Source of the DNA: Ephydatia muelleri | Lineage: Eukaryota; Porifera; Demospongiae; Spongillida; Spongillidae | Length of the DNA stretch: 64,000 bases | NCBI GenBank assembly: GCA_013339895.1 | Contig: JABACO010000003.1 | Coordinates: 6,810,261-6,874,260, forward strand | Reading direction: 5' to 3' | Shown here: piece after piece, positions 57,711 to 64,000 of the stretch | Numbering within the stretch: the stretch's first letter is position 1 | How the letters are laid out: each line of letters starts with the position of its first letter | Program-made: the position numbers and the translations under genes | The notes under the pieces: generated by a model | Told to the model about the DNA's origin: nothing | What the model saw: only the letters and a program-made list of their open reading frames with translations | The model's database searches: none

Positions 57711-58004
57711 GTGGTTGGGTATGAGAAAGAACTAGAAGAGAACACTATGGGAATTGAGGAGGTAGTCTGGGCCCTCAATTCCCATGACCGCCTTCAATGC
57801 ACTCTAATTGGAGCGATTCTGCCAGGTCAGGGAGTGTTTGATTTTGAACGGTGTGTTTTTGGAAGCTATGGCAAGGAGCTGACCTGTAAATGGAAGAGAG
57901 CATATAGTGATTACAAGCTGGTGACGAAGCTGATTCAATACATACACATGCCTCTCTTGTTAAGTAAGGGTGCTTATACACACATTGACAAATGCGAGTG
58001 TTAA
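57711..58004 (+). CDS. Unrecognised 97-codon open frame
   Basis: The product begins MVGYEKELEENTMGIEEVVW. The segment FDFERCVFGSYGKELTCKWK is followed by a hydrophobic stretch. No family is recognised and no splice partners are assigned. Confidence 0.2.
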   Translation: MVGYEKELEENTMGIEEVVWALNSHDRLQCTLIGAILPGQGVFDFERCVFGSYGKELTCKWKRAYSDYKLVTKLIQYIHMPLLLSKGAYTHIDKCEC

Positions 58005-58009
58005 GAACT

Positions 58010-58069
58010 TAGTCTCGTACCCAGACATATAAATGGTATGAACCATTTGTACGTCTGGGTACGAGACTA
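58010..58069. mobile_element. 60-bp hairpin with TCTCGTACCCAGAC ends
   Basis: TAGTCTCGTACCCAGAC is followed by a short AAATGGT/ACCATTT inner stem and the exact complement GTCTGGGTACGAGACTA. A half-copy, GTCTCGTACCCAGACCC, lies at about 58549-58565. This looks like a very short MITE or hairpin family. Confidence 0.8.
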
Positions 58070-59222
58070 GTAAGTACTACAGAAGGAGGGGCTACACGAG
58101 TCTGGGGACTAGAAAGTCAGACATTTAAGAGCCATTTTTAGTAACGCGATGACGCTGCCGCAAGCGCATGCGCAAAAAATCAATACACGAAATCGATTGT
58201 AAAAGTTATACTAAAAGAGATATATTTGTATAATTATTATTATATCACAATGAACTCTTTACTCATACAGGTACTTAAAAATCATTTGTTGCCGTGATTA
58301 AAGTTTATTGATTGATTTAATAATTAGCGGTTTTTATGTTTTGATAAATCTTAGCTTTCAATATAAAATTTAACGGTGAAAGCAGAATTATTCCTAGCAA
58401 GAGTTATGGGTCGATGTCCGAAATTTCTGGCAATGCATCAAATTTCAACGTTACAAGCGGCATGAATGGCAATAGAATACAATCATTGCATTCACGTTTT
58501 ACAACGTTTTACAACGTTGTACTACGCCTCGTGCCGGGCTTTCCTGTCGTCTCGTACCCAGACCCGCATGCAAATATTCTGCACAAAAATTTGTTTCCCA
58601 AAAACGTTCAATTACGAACCATACAGCAATACAGCAATACACGCACTATAGTATAATGTCTTCTTTCGATAACCCAGCATTTCTTTTAAGGGTAACCCTT
58701 TTTTTCTTCCACTAGCCGGTTTCCAACATGTGCCATAATTTTCCTGAGCGTGCAGTTCTTCTTTGGTCTTGGAAGCCCAGCATCATCAATTGCTGATACA
58801 ATTGAAATAAGGCTTGGTTTAGTAGCATGACTCCTACTCCACCATTTTTTGGCAACCAGAACAGCATCATCATCATCCATGACATTTGCGATCTATTGTA
58901 ACTCGTGAGTGCCCTGTGGCACAGTAAAAAAATTTTTTTGTTTGTATTGTGTGTGTGTGTGGCATGGTTCATTCATTAGATATGCGTTGCATTGATTACA
59001 ACAGTACCGATTTTAGAGGACGCTTTAAGTTGTTGACACAGCCTCTGACGTGTTCGGCTGCCCTAATGTGATCCAGCACCACTTGACTGCCTCTGTCTTC
59101 CATTACGAAAGTTTTGTAACAGGAAACGACGTCCTGCTGGCAAGTTATTGTCTGCCGTAATGACTGATTAAATTTAGTTACAGCCTGTTCATGAGTAGTA
59201 CCCTCGGAACTATGGTGTGGAA
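58070..59222. other. Intergenic with weak open frames
   Basis: Minus-strand open frames at 58686-58880 (MDDDDAVLVAKKWWSRSH) and 58996-59232 have ordinary composition but no recognised domain. They could be exons of one unidentified gene. Confidence 0.3.
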
Positions 59223-59410
59223 TCCGTGCCAAAAATCACTGGTTTACGCGGGCCACCTGCTTTTCGATGGTCACCTACTTTTTCGCGGCCACATGGTTTT
59301 CGAGTGCTAGATATTCCACACGTCAATGCGTTATCCGTGCCAAAAATCAGATGTTTACGCGGGTCACCTACTTTTCAAAGGTCACATAGTTTTCGCAGGC
59401 CACATTGATT
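59223..59410. repeat. Two-copy tandem repeat, about 111 bp
   Basis: TCCGTGCCAAAAATCA begins each copy (59223 and 59334). Each contains TTTACGCGGG(C/T)CACCT and GGTCAC..GTTTTCG wording. A shorter internal period (GGCCAC/GGTCAC-CT-TTTTCG) is also visible. Confidence 0.85.
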
Positions 59411-59984
59411 TATTTATCTTTCTCCGCTTAATTGGATGTTTGACGTATAATTAGACGAATTGTAAACAAATGCCGTCGAATAAACAATTAAGAGTGGGCC
59501 AGGATTCAGGTGGGAGTATAGAATAGTATCCGGGGTCTAGTGCGGGGCCTGGTGTGGTGCAGCAGCATGTGTTCAAAAACATCACTACTCACTCGCTTAC
59601 TAATGGAGTCAAAGCTATAATCCTGATACTGGTAATCGTATAACAAAATTGTAAATATGCACTTTGAAATACTTATTTTTCTCTCTACTTATAAAACGAC
59701 GCATCATCCGCGTAGTGTACCTTATAGCCAGCTGTGTTTTTCACACCACTAGTCTAGTTGAGCGGCTTAATGCCGGCGTGCACATGCGATCCAAAGGAGC
59801 GTTTTGAAAAGGGAAAAACTTAGCAGGATGACATTTCTCTGGTATGAGTGACTCTACGTACGTTGGCAGACACAAAAAATAAGCTTGAAAAAATCGAGCG
59901 AATCAGTGGGGTCCTTTAATTTTTTCTTGTAAGTGTATACACTATATTAATAATCGGAGAAAATGACAAATCGGTTATACTGTA
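59411..59984. other. Intergenic, nothing recognised
   Basis: AT-rich sequence without coding signal. Confidence 0.4.
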
Positions 59985-60080
59985 TAAAAGTTATAAAAAT
60001 GCATCACATTCGAATCGCTATAACCAGAGATAATCTCTGCTATAACATCCGAACGGTTAACTTCTTATTTTATATAGCAC
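59985..60080. repeat. Diverged copy of the 2790-3362 fold-back unit
   Basis: GTTATAAAAATGCATCACAT and GAATCGCTATAAC, then CATCCGAACGGTTAACTTCT, correspond to the reverse unit at 3140-3215. A small AGAGATAATCTCT palindrome interrupts it. Confidence 0.7.
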
Positions 60081-62985
60081 TGTTGCTGTATGCATATAAT
60101 TATTTTGATGCCTTACAATAGCGCGATGCATGCTGATGTTACGAGGTCCGATACTCCGGTTCAAAACCTACACACTTTCAGGTAGAAGCGTTCAAAACCA
60201 GCGCTTCAAATTCAGTGTGTTAAGTTGATATTTATTTCCTCTGTTCTTATTTATCCGTTGCATAGATACATCTATGCAAAGAAATGCGCATTTCCCTCTC
60301 GCAATTTAAATGTGTAACACAGGTTGAGTCAGCAGCCAAAGAGTCTGTTCCTTTACAAATGCATGCACTTATATAGGTACAGAATGGATGCACAGCATGT
60401 GATATGTGCAGGTCAGGTGAGACATGCCACTAGACAGACAGACGCTACATGTCACAAGTCAGCTGAGTTCAGGTATATGGCAGGTGCAACAAATGCAACC
60501 TGCATTCCATTCTCCTAATCGCCCGGACAATAAAGTTTTGTTCCCCCATTCTCCTCCACCCATGCTTTGCCTTCAATGAAGCTAGCCTGTATGATGATTA
60601 TTGTGGAGAAAAAAAATAACATGTGTACAGCAATTATATATCATTCCACAGAAGCACACAAGAAAGCACAACACAAGTTAGCAAGTGTCTTGAAAGGATA
60701 CTGAGGACAGCAATTCTCGAAAAATTAGCCCACAGCTAGTGGGAAAACACTTCAGTACATTTAGTATCATTTCAGTACATTTAGTATCACTGCATAGCAT
60801 TGTGCTCTTGCTGTTCACCTGCCAAAGCTGCTGACCCTGCTGTCACACTCACTTCAGTTAAAGTAAGTGGGTTAAGCGTATAGATGTAATGGTAATGACA
60901 AAGGCATGCAGCTGGCTTGCCTAGCTAACATCTAGTCAGGGACCATGCAGAACATCAGTTTGCAGTGTACACCATTAATCACACCCAAGACCACTCCCTG
61001 CTTCAACTTGTATTGAGCACCAAAACGGCTCGTCTGCAAGACTCTATATAGAAAGAACTGATGTTACAAAGCCTGTTGCATATCAGCGTGAAACTCAGAA
61101 AGGTCAAGGTGGAGATAGAGCTCAGGTGCTGGAACAACCTGGAGCCATGAAGAAGCATGGGGGTGATAAGGCAGACAGAATTCGTACTTAGTCAGACAGA
61201 GCTAAAGATTGGAAGGGGAGCCTGTATTGATGATTTTCAGGTCTGCTGGTCAGAACTGTTTGGTGGCCTGTGACTGCAAAGCTGCAAAGCTGCTTCCACT
61301 GAACTGCTCAGCAAGTGGAACAAGGGAGTTGTAATGTTGTACAGACTGTACAAAGTGTTGGGATTACTTCCAGATGCTGTGAGGGAAGCAATATATGCTG
61401 CTGAAGAGTAGTGTCATAGGCAAGGAAGCCCATGCAAGGCCACCACTATACTTAAGCTATAAGCTGGGCCTGTTGCCAAGCATGGTCTACAGAGGTGCAC
61501 TCTGTGAAGCAATGCATGACGAACATCATCACCATAAATTCTCACAGCTTCAGCCACTTAGTCTAACAAAGAGGTCGTAGATCTCACAAGTGTACCAATT
61601 TGCAAAAATCACCACACTGACGCAGCAATAGCAGGGCAACTTGAGGGTCACTAATAATAATAATAATATATATATGTATATCATTAAAAATAACTTGATT
61701 ACCATAAATAAACATTAACATTCAAGGACCACGCAAGCAATTTATGGACCAGTAATACCTGAGTATTTTGTACAACCGACTAACAGCAATATACAATATA
61801 TTTCAGCGGTGTCTATTTTGGTTCGGGTAAGCTTACAGACTGGCTGATGGATAGCAGATATGCATAGCGAGAGAAACTGCCTCTTCCACTAGTTGCCATA
61901 GGTGTCTAAGGTTACACTGTCCACCCCCAGTCCTGGCCCTTTAGTCAGTGGCTGCACGCTTCCTAATTTCAGCTGTGTGGGCTGCAGAGCCTACAGATAC
62001 TAGCCACATTCAGGGTGACAGGGGTAACTGTGACATCAAAGGCTGCTGGCATACCTATGTGTCCCAACTCAGAACAAAGTCTGCAGGGCGAGAGTTGATA
62101 TGGTCTCTGAATAAACCATACCCCATTTTAACTCTCACTGAAAGATGGCACAAGATTGCATATGGTTGTGCCTTGCAACCACATCCCCACTACGTCTGTA
62201 AGAGGCTGCAGGATGACCTAGTGGGTCAAGAATGATTTCTAAGCACTCAGATCCTGTTTTTGTTTTGTTTTACATGCAGTATTATTAATAATAAAGAACT
62301 TACAACACTAAAACATAAACAATGCACAAACAAAAACAAACAAAAAACTAACAACTGGCATTGCCTCGTTGGATGCCAACTGACAGATTCTGAAGCAGAT
62401 AGAGTGTGAAGGACTGGGTAATGAGACCAGATCCTTTGCACTTCAATACATGAATACAGGTGATACATTGTTTTCTATTCATTGGAAGCTCTCTACCATC
62501 GACGTGAAGTCTGGAAGGCTACATTCTTAGTATATTGTGTACCGGGCCTTTGGACTGTTTCCCACAATTGTTTGCATTGATTTGCATACATATATAAGGA
62601 CATACATTTGTGCAAGGCTCCTGGTTTTGTGAAATATAAAAGTTGCTAGCTTTGAGCTTAGCTACTGCGCTAGTCGACGTGCGTACTCTTACTGACCAAC
62701 CTCGGATCGTGACGAGAAGGAGTTTGCTTCACCTGTATGACACCTGTCTTAAATGATGGCCCTGAACTTACTTGTCCTTGTTCTGAGGGACCCGATGCTA
62801 TCAGTTTGAGAGAGGCATTTATTAGCCTTTATACAGTGATCGCGTTGAACCGGTCCGGGCCAATATTATAATACTTGATTCGGAATTCTCCGTTAATTTA
62901 ATGCATGAGGACCCATCATTGACGACTGACCGATACAATTATTTAGAATCATAACTGCGCATGATAGAAATACTCTGAAGAGCAG
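60081..62985. other. Mostly non-coding stretch
   Basis: Contains a 19-bp direct duplication TTCAGTACATTTAGTATCA at about 60751 and 60770, an (AAT)n/(AT)n run near 61650-61675, and plus-strand open frames at 61395-61580 and 61948-62235 without recognised domains. Confidence 0.4.
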
Positions 62986-62989
62986 CAGC

Positions 62990-63300
62990 TCTTCGCCGAG
63001 CCTCCTTCACAGTATCAGTTGACGGAGTCCTGGGTCGAGAAGCAAACCTTTTCAAACACCTTGCTCGGAAACTTGCTCATAAGTGAGAAAAATCAAACAG
63101 TGAAGTATTGGGATGGATCAGAGCACAATTTTCATTTGCAATTGTAATAGTGACAAACCTCTGTCTGAGGGGCTCTCGCACCAAATGGAGGAGTGCAATA
63201 GGAATGGATGATGGAGCAGGGTTGCCCAGTGTCTCATCCTGAACTTCAGCCCTAAATCATTATTGTTGTATGTTCATTATTTATTTATTTATTTATTTTT
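62990..63300 (+). mobile_element. Non-LTR retrotransposon 3' end, second copy
   Basis: The frame reads SFTVSVDGVLGREANLFKHL, then LGWIRAQFSFAIVIVTNLCL and RGSRTKWRSAIGMDDGAG. These match the last 80 residues of the protein ending at 53823, followed again by a (TTTA)n tail at about 63275-63298. One internal stop follows the LARKLAHK position. Confidence 0.8.
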
Positions 63301-63339
63301 CGAAGTGTACTGAGCTTTTGCCACCAAGCTCACATTGCA

Positions 63340-63760
63340 GCAAGGTTAGAAGCTGGAAGTGGCCTCACTCCAGGACTGGATCGCACTCGCCCAGCTGATG
63401 CGCTAGTGAGGAACTGGGCACAAGGCAAGCTGGCGCCTTTGACATCACAGTCACATCTCCTCTTACTCCTGCTATTTTGGCTGAGGCAAGTAGGTGGGTG
63501 GGTGCTGCTGCTGAAGCTGCAGAAAACAGAAAGCACACAGCCAATGACTAAATGTGCTGAACTAGGCTAGGAGGTGCATGTGTGCCTCTAGCAGTAGAAA
63601 CTTACTGCAATTGGGGTGAGGAAGCAAGTAGAACCTTTACTCTACTGGCCACACGCTTGGCCTTTGGCTCTTCCTCATTTCGTAAAGCCAGGGTGATCAG
63701 TGACATGTTTGGAAGCTAAATATCACCCTGGTTAGAGCCATAGCAAGGGCCATACTGGCT
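63340..63760 (+). mobile_element. Related non-LTR nuclease-domain fragment
   Basis: Plus-strand pieces read LEAGSGLTPGLDRTRPADAL, FDITVTSPLTPAILAEAS, AAAEAAENRKHTAND and VETYCNWGEEASRTF, then RLAFGSSSFRKAR, with a frameshift before FDIT and stops after TAND. The wording (RPAD, FDxxVTSP, RKH..N, W G) is that of a sister family whose nuclease-like block corresponds to the one at 53215-53823. Confidence 0.6.
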
Positions 63761-64000
63761 AGGAATGTGATCCCTACTGACTTTAATTAAATGATAAATT
63801 ATAGTACATAGATTTATTAGAACTTATTATTGAAATACATGTGATAATATCAATAATATGTGTGGTGTATATCGGAAATGATGCAATTATAAAAAGTGTA
63901 CTATAATATTTATTCAGTGTATGTATTATCTTGTGCTACATAGGTAATCTGCAGTGTAAACGTACAGTACATGACATGAAAACTGAATCAGAACTGTTCG
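63761..64000. other. AT-rich end of window
   Basis: No feature recognised. Confidence 0.4.

Overview
The window is eukaryotic, animal-type DNA. It has short spliced genes with GT-AG introns of about 35 to 700 bases, receptor tyrosine kinases with Ig and fibronectin-III ectodomains, kinesin-14 and Apaf-1-like NB-ARC debris, many hAT, Gypsy, DIRS and non-LTR remnants, and abundant TG/AC and poly-G/C tracts. The gene style (compact introns, Ig/FN3 receptor tyrosine kinases) suggests a non-bilaterian marine animal, most likely a sponge. That is an inference from style, not a proof.

Layout. 1-1.5 kb: a higher-order TG-rich array. 2-9 kb: non-coding DNA with a 530-bp hAT-type MITE (2052-2581), a fold-back repeat (2790-3362), a 60-65 bp minisatellite (5590-6065), a deleted hAT transposon (6157-7246) and poly-G/C tracts. 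10.1-18.1 kb (+): receptor gene A, rebuilt here as 17 exons. 18.7-22 kb: the first copy of a segmental duplication carrying kinesin-14 exon fragments. 25-29 kb: SWIM/MULE-like transposase debris and a broken Gypsy element. 29.3-35.4 kb (-): receptor gene B, a paralogue of A in inverted, tail-to-tail orientation. 38.6-43.9 kb: the second copy of the duplicated segment. 43.9-46.3 kb (-): NB-ARC and kinesin-14 pseudogene exons. 46.35-49.3 kb: a nearly full-length hAT transposon with decayed transposase and 5-bp target duplications. 49.5-53.8 kb: a perfect palindrome, a DIRS fragment, a second kinesin exon copy, a transporter fragment and a non-LTR retrotransposon end. 54-64 kb: microsatellites, a minisatellite grown inside or beside a retrotransposon fragment, hairpins, and further pieces of the same retrotransposon family.

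Main result. Genes A and B both stay open through every exon; the summed exon lengths are 2478 and 2484 nt, both divisible by three. Their ectodomains are almost identical, introns included, but the kinase domains differ. B keeps the glycine loop, VAVK lysine, HGDLAARN loop and DFG. A has VAAH for VAVK, HGDLAARS for [11 protein letters not shown] for DFG, and an activation loop six residues shorter. A therefore looks like an intact, expressed-type receptor pseudokinase beside its catalytically competent sister, with both presenting nearly the same extracellular region. This is the strongest candidate for an undescribed system: a receptor with a matched catalytically dead partner or decoy, with the shared ectodomain apparently kept alike by gene conversion or recent duplication.
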